Source of the DNA: Deltaproteobacteria bacterium
Lineage (GTDB): Bacteria > Desulfobacterota > Desulfomonilia > UBA1062
DNA: 64,000 nt
Reading direction: 5' to 3'
Assembly: GCA_018433775.1 (NCBI GenBank)
Contig: JAHDQN010000037.1
Coordinates: forward strand, 62,001 to 126,000
How positions within the stretch are numbered: the stretch's first letter is position 1; the number at the start of each line of letters is the position of its first letter. The position numbers and the translations under genes are program-made. The notes below the pieces were generated by a model, which saw nothing but the letters and a program-made list of their open reading frames with translations, did no database searches and had not been told where the DNA came from. Of the stretch, positions 30,537 to 39,771 are shown in pieces.

Positions 30537-31859
30537 TCATGACGATTTCTTCAGATTTTTGTCCTCGACCCTTATGACAACGGGTTTGCCGCCCACATAG
30601 TCCATGGATTCGATCTTCTCCATAGCGCTCCTGATGTTCGACTCCTTTGCCTCGTGCGTGAGCATGACGATGGGCACGTAGCCGTCCATGTGAACCGCCT
30701 TCTGGATCACGGACACGATGCTGATGTCCCTCTCGCCCAGGATTCCGGCTATGTTCGCGAGAACACCCGGTTTGTCCATCACGTTGATTCTCAGATAGTA
30801 GTTCGTGAAGATATCGTCAATGGGCATATAGCTTTTCGGTTTCGAGACGCCTTTGCGGTATCCCAGATGGGGTATTCTGCCCGCGATCCCCGCAAGGATG
30901 TTCCTTCCGATATCGGCGATGTCGCTCACCACCGCGGATGCGGTCGGCATCATGCCCGCTCCCCTGCCGTAGAAGAGCGTGGAATCCACGATGTCACCCC
31001 GTACGTAAAAGGCGTTGAACACGCCGTCCACCTTCGAGAGGAGGTAGTTCATGGGCACGAGCGTGGGATGAACCCTCGCCTCGACCCGGTCTCCGCGGTC
31101 GATCGCGAGCGCGAGTAGCTTGACCTTGTAACCGAGCTCGCGGGCATAGCCCACGTCGAGGTTGTCGAGGTCTGCGATTCCCTCGACATAGACCCCGGAC
31201 AGATCGGGCGGCACGCCGTAGGCAAGGCTGGTAATGATGGCGAGCTTGTGGGACGAGTCGATGCCGTCCACATCGGTTGAGGGGTTGGCCTCTGCGTATC
31301 CGAGCTCCTGGGCCTGCCTCAGGGTATCTTCGAATGACGAGCCCTTCTCGCTCATCTCGGTGAGGATGAAGTTGCAGGTCCCGTTGAGGATTCCGTAAAT
31401 GAAGATGAAGTTGTTCGCCACGAGCGATTCCCGCAATGCCTTGATGATGGGAACCCCGCCCCCGACCGACGCCTCGTAGTACAGATCCTTGCCATAGGTC
31501 TGGGCGGCATCGAAGAGCTCCTTGCCGCGCGAGGCGAGCAGCGCCTTGTTGGCGGTCACTACGTGCTTGCCGGCCTTGAGCGCATCGAGGATAAAGGTCC
31601 GCGCAGGCTCGATGCCGCCGATGAGCTCCACCACGATATCGATATCGGGATTGTTGATGAGTGCATACGCATCGGTGGTGAGCAGGTCCCGGGGAATTGA
31701 GACGCCGCGGTCGGTGGTGATGTCGATATCGGCAATGGCCGCCAGATCGAGGGAAAAGCCGAGGCGCTCGTCAAGAAGGGCGGTGTTCTCCAGGAGGGTT
31801 TTCGCTACGCCCGTACCGATGGTGCCAAGACCGATCAATCCGATTTTAATGCTGTTCAT
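30537..31859 (-). CDS. hom: Homoserine dehydrogenase
   Basis: Homoserine dehydrogenase reduces aspartate semialdehyde to homoserine in threonine, methionine and isoleucine synthesis. The 440-residue protein has the NAD(P) motif GLGTIGTGVAKTL, the TANKALLA and GGGVPIIKALRE segments of the catalytic domain, and a C-terminal ACT domain (about 350-430, YYLRINVMDKPGVLANIAGIL) for feedback control, presumably by threonine. AAGGAGAG precedes the ATG. The next gene on this strand, 112 bases on, is the proposed homoserine kinase, which fits one pathway unit. Confidence 0.96.
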   Translation of the reverse strand: MNSIKIGLIGLGTIGTGVAKTLLENTALLDERLGFSLDLAAIADIDITTDRGVSIPRDLLTTDAYALINNPDIDIVVELIGGIEPARTFILDALKAGKHVVTANKALLASRGKELFDAAQTYGKDLYYEASVGGGVPIIKALRESLVANNFIFIYGILNGTCNFILTEMSEKGSSFEDTLRQAQELGYAEANPSTDVDGIDSSHKLAIITSLAYGVPPDLSGVYVEGIADLDNLDVGYARELGYKVKLLALAIDRGDRVEARVHPTLVPMNYLLSKVDGVFNAFYVRGDIVDSTLFYGRGAGMMPTASAVVSDIADIGRNILAGIAGRIPHLGYRKGVSKPKSYMPIDDIFTNYYLRINVMDKPGVLANIAGILGERDISIVSVIQKAVHMDGYVPIVMLTHEAKESNIRSAMEKIESMDYVGGKPVVIRVEDKNLKKSS

Positions 31860-31971
31860 GTGCTCTCCTTGTGCTGTACATCGTGTCTGATGCTCTTTTT
31901 ATGAAACAGGCGGGCGGGATCGTGCGGCTGGGGGTATCCAGCGGAGGCGGCCTTTCGCCGCGGCCCCTTTT

Positions 31972-32892
31972 TCAGGGGATCTTTCCATCCTTACCCGCGA
32001 CGCCGCGATCGCGCCTGACCTCTTCCAGAACCTCTTTAGCATGGTACGAACTTCTGACCAGCGGTCCGGATATAACATATCGTATGCCGGTGCTTTTCGC
32101 AATATTTGAGAATCGCTCGAAATCCTTCGGAGACCAGTATCGGGAGACCGGCACCTGTGTAGCCGTGGGCTGAAGGTACTGCCCCATGGTGACGACCTCG
32201 CACCCCGAACGGCTCAAAGCCTGGAGGAGCTCTGTCACTTCCTCTTCGTTCTCTCCCAGGCCCAGCATGAAACCCGATTTCACCACGATATCCGCGGGAA
32301 ATCCCCGGGCCGTGCGGAGAACCTCGAGGCTCGTCTCCAGGCTGGCCTGCGGCCTTACCGCTCCGTAGAGCCTGCCCACGGTCTCCACATTGTGGTTGAA
32401 CACATCCGGTCTTTCCAGGAGCACCATTTCGATGAGATCCGTCTTCCCTGAGAAGTCCGGGGTGAGCACCTCTACGGTGGAGCCCGGCAGGAGCTTTCGA
32501 ACTGCCCTGATTGTGTCCGCAAACGCACCTGCCCCCTGGTCCGGGAGATCGTCCCGGGTTACGGAGGTGATCACCACGTGGTTCAGGCCCATGGCGGCAG
32601 CGGCCTGCGCCACGCGCTCTGCCTCGCGGGGGTCGGGCGGGGCGGGTGCGTCTTTCCGGATTGAGCAGAACCGGCACCCCCGGGTGCAGGTATCGCCCAG
32701 GATGAGAAATGTGGCCGTCGGCCTGGCGAAGCACTCGGCGATATTGGGGCAGCGGGCTTCCTCACAGACCGATGCAAGGCCTGAGGCCCGCAGGCCGGCC
32801 TTGGTGAGGTGCAGATCCTTCAGCCGCTTGTTCTTCTTGGCCCAGGAAGGGATCCTTTCCGGACATGGACGGGCACGCCCGCGGTCTTTCAT
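31972..32892 (-). CDS. lipA: Lipoyl synthase
   Basis: LipA is a radical SAM enzyme that inserts two sulfurs into protein-bound octanoate. Of its 306 residues, Cys43, Cys48 and Cys54 form the auxiliary cluster motif CX4CX5C, and Cys69, Cys73 and Cys76 the radical SAM motif CX3CX2C. The C-terminal RSSYHA that supplies the serine ligand of the auxiliary cluster is also present. GGGGCGG lies before the ATG, which is three bases from the stop of the HIT gene, so the two are cotranscribed. No lipB is visible in the window. Confidence 0.97.
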   Translation of the reverse strand: MKDRGRARPCPERIPSWAKKNKRLKDLHLTKAGLRASGLASVCEEARCPNIAECFARPTATFLILGDTCTRGCRFCSIRKDAPAPPDPREAERVAQAAAAMGLNHVVITSVTRDDLPDQGAGAFADTIRAVRKLLPGSTVEVLTPDFSGKTDLIEMVLLERPDVFNHNVETVGRLYGAVRPQASLETSLEVLRTARGFPADIVVKSGFMLGLGENEEEVTELLQALSRSGCEVVTMGQYLQPTATQVPVSRYWSPKDFERFSNIAKSTGIRYVISGPLVRSSYHAKEVLEEVRRDRGVAGKDGKIP

Positions 32893-32895
32893 GAA

Positions 32896-33372
32896 CTATT
32901 CCGCCCCACCCAGCATCTCTGCTATCTTGCCGCGTGTTTTCATGATGTGTTCCGAGATGACGTGTGTATCGGTGATCACGGGCATGAAATTGGTGTCTCC
33001 CGCCCAGCGGGGCACGATGTGAACATGAAAGTGATCGGCGATGCCTGCTCCGGCCATCGATCCGATGTTGCTCCCCACGTTGAAACCGTCGGGGTTCATG
33101 GCCTTGCGTATGGCGGCAACGATTTCCTTTATCAGGGAGGTGATATCGCGGAGTTCCTCTTCGCTGATCTCGACGATGTCCCCTTCGTGGCGGTATGGTG
33201 CCACCAGGCAGTGACCGGTCGCATAGGGGAACCGGTTCATGATGGCAAAGCAGCTCTCGCCTTCCTTGAGAATGAGCGGGTCATTGTTATGCGGGGCAGT
33301 ACAGAAAACGCACGAGGGATCTTTCGGCGTGGTAATGTATTCGCTGCGCCAGGGAGCCCAGAGAGTGCTCAT
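32896..33372 (-). CDS. HIT family hydrolase
   Basis: A 158-residue histidine-triad protein with the catalytic HxHxH in DHFHVHIVPRW and the N-terminal MSTLWAPWRSEYI common to the AP4A phosphorylase-like branch. HIT enzymes hydrolyse or phosphorolyse dinucleoside polyphosphates and nucleoside phosphoramidates. Cys residues near the N terminus (CVFC) may bind zinc. GAGGAGAAA lies about ten bases before the ATG. It is the first gene of a two-gene unit with lipA and has a strong promoter 40 bases upstream. Confidence 0.9.
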   Translation of the reverse strand: MSTLWAPWRSEYITTPKDPSCVFCTAPHNNDPLILKEGESCFAIMNRFPYATGHCLVAPYRHEGDIVEISEEELRDITSLIKEIVAAIRKAMNPDGFNVGSNIGSMAGAGIADHFHVHIVPRWAGDTNFMPVITDTHVISEHIMKTRGKIAEMLGGAE

Positions 33373-33412
33373 GATAGTGTATTTTCTCCTCGTATTGTTT
33401 GCTTCTTATGTC

Positions 33413-33441
33413 ATTATACCCTCGGGCCGACGGATTGTAAA
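33413..33441 (-). promoter_or_regulatory. Promoter of the HIT-lipA operon with overlapping palindrome
   Basis: Read on the minus strand, TTTACA (33436-33441) and a perfect TATAAT (33413-33418) are 17 bases apart. A palindrome GGATT-GTA-AATCC at 33432-33444 covers the -35 hexamer and could be an operator. Confidence 0.7.
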
Positions 33442-33478
33442 TCCAGAGCCTTAAAAGGGCCGGGCAGTCATGCGGAGG

Positions 33479-34735
33479 CTACAGATACTCATCCGAGTCT
33501 CCGTAGAGGCTCTTCACGTCGTAGACCACACAACCAGGCGCCTTGTACCTGTTGATGTCGAGCAGCCTGAACTCGTCATGCGACACGGCGACCATGATCC
33601 CTTCGTACTGAGGCTTGAGGCCCGCCTCCGAAGTGATGATATCGAGTCCGTATTCGTGCTTCACCTCTCCCGGGTCGGCAAAGGGATCGAAGACATCGAT
33701 ATTGCAGGCAAAGTCCTGGAGCTGGCGGATGATGTCGATGACCTTGGAATTTCTGATATCCGGGCAGTTTTCCTTGAAGGTGATGCCCATGACCAGCACG
33801 TTGGAGTCCGTGATCCGGTGGGCCTGTTTCACCATCATCTTGATGAGCTGGGTCGCCACGTATCTTCCCATACCGTCGTTCAGCCGCCTGCCGGCAAGGA
33901 TGATCTGCGGAATGTAGCCCATGCTCTCGGCCTTGTGGGTGAGGTAGTAGGGGTCGACCCCGATGCAGTGTCCGCCCACCAATCCGGGCTCGAAGCTCAG
34001 GAAGTTCCACTTGGTGCGCGCGGCCTCGAGAACGTCCCTGGTCCGGATGCCCATGCGCGCGAAGATCATGGAGAGCTCGTTGATGAAGGCTATGTTGATG
34101 TCCCGCTGGGCGTTCTCGATTACCTTTGCCGCTTCCGCCACCCGAATGGAAGGGGCGCGGTGGGTCCCGGCCTCGACGATTGACGCATAGAGTGCGTCCA
34201 CGGTCTCGGCGATTTCCGGGGTCGAGCCCGAGGTCACCTTCCTGATGGTGGGGAGCCGGTGCTTTTTGTCTCCGGGATTGATGCGCTCAGGGCTGTACCC
34301 GCAGAAGAAATCCTGATTATAGATAAGCCCGGACACCCGTTCGATGACCGGCACGCAATCTTCCTCGGTTGCCCCGGGATACACGGTGGACTCATAGATC
34401 ACGATATCCCCTTGAGATATCACCCTGCCCACGGTCTCGCTCGCCTTGAGGAGCAGGGTGATGTCCGGCCGGTTGAAGATGTCGATGGGGGTAGGGACCG
34501 TGACGATGTAGGTGTTGCATGCCTTGAGCTCGTTCTCCTCGGTCGTGCAGGTCAGGAATTGTGCTCGATCCAGCTCTTCCCGGTCCATCTCGTGCGTCCG
34601 GTCGAACGATGATCTCAGCTCGTTGATCCTCGTTTCGTTGATATCGAACCCGATGGTGGGATATTTTTTCCCGAACTCCACGGCCAGAGGCAGCCCGACA
34701 TAGCCAAGGCCTATAACGCCGATCCGGTGTTCCAT
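33479..34735 (-). CDS. Nucleotide sugar dehydrogenase (UDP-HexNAc dehydrogenase type, TviB/WbpO-like)
   Basis: The enzyme oxidises C6 of a UDP-sugar to the uronic acid in two NAD-dependent steps. The protein has the N-terminal GLGYVGLPLAVEFG dinucleotide site, VPTPID, ESTVYPGATE and the catalytic Cys257 in GGHCIGVDPYYL. The pattern is closest to the UDP-GlcNAc/UDP-GalNAc dehydrogenases of capsule and O-antigen clusters. Of two in-frame ATGs, the second (34735) stands six bases after AGGAGG and was chosen; the first is almost on top of it. It is isolated here, about 10 kb from the glycan island it might serve. Confidence 0.9.
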   Translation of the reverse strand: MEHRIGVIGLGYVGLPLAVEFGKKYPTIGFDINETRINELRSSFDRTHEMDREELDRAQFLTCTTEENELKACNTYIVTVPTPIDIFNRPDITLLLKASETVGRVISQGDIVIYESTVYPGATEEDCVPVIERVSGLIYNQDFFCGYSPERINPGDKKHRLPTIRKVTSGSTPEIAETVDALYASIVEAGTHRAPSIRVAEAAKVIENAQRDINIAFINELSMIFARMGIRTRDVLEAARTKWNFLSFEPGLVGGHCIGVDPYYLTHKAESMGYIPQIILAGRRLNDGMGRYVATQLIKMMVKQAHRITDSNVLVMGITFKENCPDIRNSKVIDIIRQLQDFACNIDVFDPFADPGEVKHEYGLDIITSEAGLKPQYEGIMVAVSHDEFRLLDINRYKAPGCVVYDVKSLYGDSDEYL

Positions 34736-34988
34736 GTTCATCCTCCTCCTGCAGGGCTATTTGACAGGGAATTCCCATATCATATCTGTACGCGGCAGCG
34801 AAACGGATTTCTATGGGGAGAGCGAAAGAGCTGTCTTGCGGTCATTGAAAAAGGGTCTTGGGGCTTCGGCCCTCGCTGACTCACTTTCATCCTGGTTTTT
34901 CGTTTGCTATTTATCCGATACTCCTTTAGGAAAAGACAGTACTCGTATGTAGAAAACATCAGAGAACATGCAGAAATGGAGAACACAT

Positions 34989-35405
34989 ATGGCCAGAATG
35001 AACGAGAAGGTTCGCACCCTGTTTGAAAGTCAGTCCATAGTCGCTTTGGCGACCGCATCCGCACAAGGGGAGCCAAATGTCGTCCCCATCGGCGCGAAAA
35101 AGGTACTCGATGACGAGACGATCCTGATTTCAGATCAGTATTTCCGGAAAACCCTCGCCAATCTCAATGAGAACCCGCAGGCCTCCCTCACTTTCTGGGA
35201 CGCCGGGACAGCCGAGTCATACCAGATCAAGGGCATGGTCTCCATCGAGACCTCGGGCAGGATATTCGAGGAAACAGCGGCATGGATCGAGGAGATGGCC
35301 CGGAAAATACATGCCCCAATGAAGTCCAAAGGGGCGATCGTTTTCAAGATCAAAGAGATCTACACCAGCCGTCCCGGCCCTGATGCAGGGACCAGGATCG
35401 ACTGA
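34989..35405 (+). CDS. Pyridoxamine 5'-phosphate oxidase-fold flavin protein
   Basis: A 138-residue split-barrel protein: MNEKVRTLFESQSIVALATAS, GEPNVVPIGAKKVLDDETILISDQY and a dimer-forming C-terminal half. Such small PPOX-like proteins bind FMN or F420 and have varied or unknown substrates. In syntrophs and sulfate reducers they are common and uncharacterised. GGAGAA lies eight bases before the ATG at 34989; the frame also has an ATG at 34968 with a poorer site. It stands alone between two stretches of non-coding DNA. Confidence 0.8.
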   Translation: MARMNEKVRTLFESQSIVALATASAQGEPNVVPIGAKKVLDDETILISDQYFRKTLANLNENPQASLTFWDAGTAESYQIKGMVSIETSGRIFEETAAWIEEMARKIHAPMKSKGAIVFKIKEIYTSRPGPDAGTRID

Positions 35406-35849
35406 TCCGGGTCAGAGGTCTTTTTTAAAGGCTGGCGCTGCAGAAGGATAGACCCGGTCCCATCGCGAGCGATCTGTGCCCGCGGGGCATCGGTTACAAC
35501 CAATGCCCCGCTAAAGAGCTGCCGTATGGTTCGGTACCACTCAAGTCCCCGGCATTCCAACCGGTACCCTTGAATTCCCCTTCCCGGAGGACTTTTTTTT
35601 AAGGTGAGGTCACATTTCCCTTCAATTGTGCGGATTGAGGCAGAATCGAAGAGCGCGCCATTCAGAGATCCATACCATTGGCTGCCGCTGCTTTTTTTAA
35701 ATCCGGGAATCCACCACTTACCCTATTCCCCGGGGCGGAACCCTGACGCGGGGCTGATCCGGCTCGTCCCTCTCTGCTTGACACCGTATCCCAAAAGACA
35801 TAGACAGGGATGGAATATTTATTGATGGAATGATCCGACCGGGGAAATC
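35406..35849. other. Non-coding region with a large hairpin, between the PPOX and murI genes
   Basis: About 440 bases without a credible gene. The strongest structure is GCGGGGCAT (35482-35490) pairing with ATGCCCCGC (35503-35511), with GGT/ACC pairing inside the loop; it is not followed by a T run. A T8 run follows GGAGGAC at about 35600. TTGACA at 35778-35783 is 17 bases from a weak TAGACA and may be the murI promoter. Confidence 0.45.
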
Positions 35850-36647
35850 ATGGAAAAAGACAGAAACAGAATCGGTATATTCGACTCAGGCATCGGGGGA
35901 ATCACCGTGCTCAAGGAGATCCTCTCGCTTCTGCCCGATTCCGATGTGGTGTACCTGGGCGATTGTGCTCGCCTGCCCTATGGGACGAAATCACCCCGGA
36001 CCATCATCCGTTACAGCCTTCAGTGCGGACAGTTCCTCGCCTCAAAGAACATCGACATGCTGGTCGTGGCCTGCAACACCGCCAGCTCGCATGCCCTGCC
36101 CGCACTGGAAGAGGCTCTGAACATTCCGGTGATCGGGGTGGTGGACTCCGGCTCCAGGGCCGCGATCGATGCCGGCGGGAAGAGCATCGGGGTGATCGGA
36201 ACCCCTTCCACCATCAGGAGCGGGTCCTATGAGATCGCGCTCCGCGCCCTCGCGCCCGGAGTGCGGATCCATTCACGGGCCTGCCCGCTTTTTGTTCCCC
36301 TGGTGGAAGAGGGGTGGTGCGACGACGCGATAACCGAGCAGGTGGCTCACCGGTATCTCGATGAGCTCCTGCATCAGGGCATCGATACCCTTCTGCTCGG
36401 GTGCACCCATTATCCGCTGCTCAAGCAGGTTCTCCGCAGGGTGGCGGGGGAGGGCGTGCGCATCGTGGACTCCGCCGTGTCGACGGCCCGCGTCGTTGCC
36501 GGGATTCACGGGACATCCTTACCCGCGGGCGGCGCACGGTCGGTGGTCTACTATCTCTCAGATGTCTCGGAGAGGTTCATCGAGCTGGGAGAGGTTTTCC
36601 TGGGACGAAAAATGGAGTATGTATACGAGGTTGACCTTTGTGTATGA
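35850..36647 (+). CDS. murI: Glutamate racemase
   Basis: MurI makes D-glutamate for peptidoglycan. The 265-residue product has the FDSGIGG start motif and both catalytic cysteines: Cys75 in VACNTASS and Cys185 in GCTHYP. Length is typical. GGGGAAAT stands close before the ATG. It precedes an EF-G gene by 36 bases, and a promoter-like site lies in its 3' end, so the two may be partly cotranscribed. Confidence 0.96.
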   Translation: MEKDRNRIGIFDSGIGGITVLKEILSLLPDSDVVYLGDCARLPYGTKSPRTIIRYSLQCGQFLASKNIDMLVVACNTASSHALPALEEALNIPVIGVVDSGSRAAIDAGGKSIGVIGTPSTIRSGSYEIALRALAPGVRIHSRACPLFVPLVEEGWCDDAITEQVAHRYLDELLHQGIDTLLLGCTHYPLLKQVLRRVAGEGVRIVDSAVSTARVVAGIHGTSLPAGGARSVVYYLSDVSERFIELGEVFLGRKMEYVYEVDLCV

Positions 36648-36661
36648 TGTTCTGCTATAAA
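36631..36661 (+). promoter_or_regulatory. Possible extended -10 promoter for the EF-G gene
   Basis: TGC-TATAAA (-10 at 36656-36661) has the TGN extension, with TTGACC at 36631-36636 as a -35 but at 19-base spacing. It lies at the end of murI, 22 bases before the EF-G start. Confidence 0.35.
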
Positions 36662-36683
36662 TCAGGAATGCGGGAATGATATC

Positions 36684-38702
36684 ATGAACGGAAAAAAGCT
36701 TTCACGAGTCCGGAACATGGGCTTTGTCGCCCACATCGATGCAGGCAAGACCACGGTGACCGAGCGCGTGCTCTACTATGCGGGCAAGATTCACCGCATG
36801 GGCGAGGTCCATGACGGCCAGGCGACCATGGACTGGATGCCACAGGAGCAGGAAAGGGGTATCACCATCACCTCTGCGGTGACCACCTGCGCATGGAACG
36901 ATCACGTGATCCATGTCATCGACACCCCGGGGCACGTGGATTTTACCATCGAGGTGGAACGATCGTTGCGGGTCCTGGACGGTGCGGTGATGATCCTGTG
37001 CGCGGTGGGAGGGGTCCAGGCCCAGACCGAAACGGTGTGGCAGCAGTGCCGGAGGTACCGGGTGCCCACCGTTGCCTTTATCAACAAGCTCGACCGGCTG
37101 GGGGCGGACTTCGATTCCGTGGTCAGGCAGATGAACGAACGGCTCGAGGTCAAGACCCTTCTGCTCCAGATTCCCTATTTCGAAGGCGATGTCTTCAGGG
37201 GCGTGGTGGATCTCATCGAGTGGCGGCTTCTCGTCTGGGATGAGGACAGCCTGGGTGCGACTTTTCAGGTTCTTCCCGTTCCCGAAGACACGCTGGAAGA
37301 GGCGGGCGCGGCACGGGACTCTTTGCTCGAATCTCTCGCAGACTACGATGACGAGATCATGGAGCAATACCTGGCGGGAGAAGCCCCGGACGAGAAGAGG
37401 ATCAAAGAAACCGTCCGGAGCGTCACCCTCGACAACAAGGCCGTGCCGGTACTCTGCGGGTCGGCCCTGAGGAACAAGGGGATTCAGCCGCTGATCAACG
37501 CCATCATCGACTATCTCCCGTCGCCCCATGAAGTCAAGCCCATGATCGCCCATGAAAAGGACACCGGAAGGGAAGTGCCCGTGGAGATAACCACCGACGG
37601 CCCCCTGCTGGGATACGTGTTCAAGGTGTACATGGACGAGGGCAGGAGGATGGTCTACCTGAGGCTCTATTCCGGGACCCTGCGCGTGGGCGAGGACGTA
37701 TACAATACCACCCGCGGCACGAAGGAGAAGATCGCCCGGCTCTTCGAGATGCACTCCCACGCAAAGCAGCGGATCGACAGGGCGATCGCCGGAGATATCG
37801 TGGCGGTCGTGGGCCTGAAGAGCTCGGTGACCGGTGACACCATCTCATCCCAGGAGGAATCCCTGGTCCTCGAGCCCATCATGGTCCTCAAGCCCGTGAT
37901 ATCGGTGGCTATCGAGCCGAAGAGCTCGGACGCCGCATCGAAGCTCGAGCAGGGCATGCAGAAGATTATGGAGGAGGACCCCACCATCAAGGTGAGCGAA
38001 GATCCGGACACCGGCCAGGTGATCCTCGCCGGGATGGGAGAGCTGCACCTGGAGATCACGGTGGAACGGTTTAAATCCGCCTTCGGCGTCGACATCAATG
38101 TGGGCAAACCGCAGGTGCTCTACTGCTCCACCATCGAGCAGCCGGCGCGGGAAGAGAAGGTCTTCGAAAAGAAGATCGGCGAGACCGAGCACTCGGGGCA
38201 CGTGGAGGTCTCGGTAAGTCCCAACAAGCGGGGGCAGGGCAACACCTTTGTCTTCGAGCAGGACATCCCCCAAGAGATGAATGATCAGGTATTCGCCGGG
38301 CTGAAAGAGGCCTGTCTGGCCGATCCTGTCTTCGGGTATGAGGCCGTGGATATCCAGGCAACGGTGGAGAGGGCGGTGGTCAACGAGAAGACCACCCCCC
38401 AGGGGCTGAAGATAGCGACCCAGATGGCCGCACAGGAGGCCATGGTCAAGGCCGGAGTCGTCAAGATGGAGCCTGTCATGGATATCGATGTGCTCTCCCC
38501 GGAAGAGTACGTCGGCGACGTGGTGGGCGACCTGAGCTCGCGCAGAGCGGGCATCGAGGGGGTGGTAATCAAAGGCAAGTATCACCAGGTAAAGGCCCTG
38601 GTCCCCCTCTCCAGGACATTCGGCTACTCCACGGCTCTGAGGTCGCTTACCCGCGGAAGGGGGAGCTTCAGCATGATGTTCCATGGATTTGACAAGGTGT
38701 GA
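36684..38702 (+). CDS. fusA: Translation elongation factor G
   Basis: EF-G drives ribosomal translocation with GTP. The 672-residue protein has the G1 motif AHIDAGKTT, switch sequence QEQERGITITSA, DTPGHVDF and NKLDRLGA of the G domain, then domains II-V with LSPEEYVGDVVGDLSSRRAG in domain V. It is about 20 residues shorter than the main EF-G, and is not beside rpsL, rpsG or tuf, so it may be a second, specialised EF-G (EF-G2-like or recycling-type) rather than the housekeeping copy. That cannot be settled from one window. Confidence 0.9.
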   Translation: MNGKKLSRVRNMGFVAHIDAGKTTVTERVLYYAGKIHRMGEVHDGQATMDWMPQEQERGITITSAVTTCAWNDHVIHVIDTPGHVDFTIEVERSLRVLDGAVMILCAVGGVQAQTETVWQQCRRYRVPTVAFINKLDRLGADFDSVVRQMNERLEVKTLLLQIPYFEGDVFRGVVDLIEWRLLVWDEDSLGATFQVLPVPEDTLEEAGAARDSLLESLADYDDEIMEQYLAGEAPDEKRIKETVRSVTLDNKAVPVLCGSALRNKGIQPLINAIIDYLPSPHEVKPMIAHEKDTGREVPVEITTDGPLLGYVFKVYMDEGRRMVYLRLYSGTLRVGEDVYNTTRGTKEKIARLFEMHSHAKQRIDRAIAGDIVAVVGLKSSVTGDTISSQEESLVLEPIMVLKPVISVAIEPKSSDAASKLEQGMQKIMEEDPTIKVSEDPDTGQVILAGMGELHLEITVERFKSAFGVDINVGKPQVLYCSTIEQPAREEKVFEKKIGETEHSGHVEVSVSPNKRGQGNTFVFEQDIPQEMNDQVFAGLKEACLADPVFGYEAVDIQATVERAVVNEKTTPQGLKIATQMAAQEAMVKAGVVKMEPVMDIDVLSPEEYVGDVVGDLSSRRAGIEGVVIKGKYHQVKALVPLSRTFGYSTALRSLTRGRGSFSMMFHGFDKV

Positions 38703-38850
38703 TGTTCTGTGGGAAAGAGGATAAGAATGGTTCACTCCCGAGTGGTGCCGAACACGGCGGGCGACGGAGTGGAAAGGTGTTTTAACCAGGAAGGAGCTTG
38801 CATGCCTTCAGGCAGAGGTGGCGGGCCTGATTTCCGGGCCGCGGGGTGAT

Positions 38851-39720
38851 ATGCCGGTCAAGGGTATGATAAAACACTTGTCATTGGTCGCCCGGATACT
38901 GGCGCTTACCCTCTTTGCGTGGGTGGGCGCGGGCATCATCGTCAACACGGTCGGGTATTTTCTCTACAGTTATCCCAGCCCCGCTCAGACGCGCACTGTC
39001 CAGGAGTCTCACCGCCAGTCGGACACACAGACCAAGGCTGCATACAATATCATCTCGGAAAGGGATCTCCTGAAGGTTTCCAAAAGCACCCCGGCATCGT
39101 TGCAGCAGGAGCCCGAAGAGGATGTCGTCCGGCCCATCGCGGAAATGGGGCTGGCCCTGAAGGGAACCATCGCAGGGCCGAAGGAGATCGCCCGGGCCAT
39201 AATCGAAGACCGCAAAGAACAGAAGAGCTACAAGATCGGCGACGAGATCAAGGGAGCCATACTCCTGGCGATCTACCGCAACAAGGTTATCGTGGACGTC
39301 GGAGGACAGGAGCAGATGCTGGTCATCGAGGACGTGGAGACCAAGGCAAAAGCACCGGTCGCCGCTGCGGCTGCGTCGCGGACGGGCAGGCCGAGCAGAG
39401 GGCTCCCTGAGCCCGCGGAGAGCTCCGGGTTGACCAACGTCATGAAGAATCTGGACGAGTATATCGGAAAGGCCCGGGTAGTCCCGTATTTCAAAGGCGG
39501 CGAGCCCTACGGATTCAGGGTGAGCAACCTGAGTAACGACGCCATGATCTATGAGCTCGGGGTCAGGTCCGGGGATGTCATCCGTTCCGTGAACGGGATT
39601 TCCATCCGCACACCGGAGGATGCCTTCAAGGCGTACCAGCAGTTCCAGAACGAGTCCAGCGTCCAGGTGGAGCTGGAGAGGAACGGGGAACCGACCACGG
39701 TGACCGTGCCGCTTCGGTAG
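38851..39720 (+). CDS. gspC: Type II secretion system protein C, with PDZ domain
   Basis: GspC links the inner-membrane platform to the secretin. The protein has a cytoplasmic stub, one transmembrane helix (about residues 13-38), a periplasmic HR domain with MGLALKGTIAG and GDEIKGAILLAIYRNKVIV, a Pro/Ala linker and a C-terminal PDZ domain (about 200-289) with ELGVRSGDVIRSVNGISI. The start at 38851 follows GGGGTG; the frame extends upstream to 38818 without a ribosome site. It opens a secretion operon C-A-B-D-E, the order common in deltaproteobacteria. Confidence 0.88.
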   Translation: MPVKGMIKHLSLVARILALTLFAWVGAGIIVNTVGYFLYSYPSPAQTRTVQESHRQSDTQTKAAYNIISERDLLKVSKSTPASLQQEPEEDVVRPIAEMGLALKGTIAGPKEIARAIIEDRKEQKSYKIGDEIKGAILLAIYRNKVIVDVGGQEQMLVIEDVETKAKAPVAAAAASRTGRPSRGLPEPAESSGLTNVMKNLDEYIGKARVVPYFKGGEPYGFRVSNLSNDAMIYELGVRSGDVIRSVNGISIRTPEDAFKAYQQFQNESSVQVELERNGEPTTVTVPLR

Positions 39721-39771
39721 GGGGACTTGCCCGCCGGTGCACGTCATGGAGGTGGTGAATGGATAGCAGCC

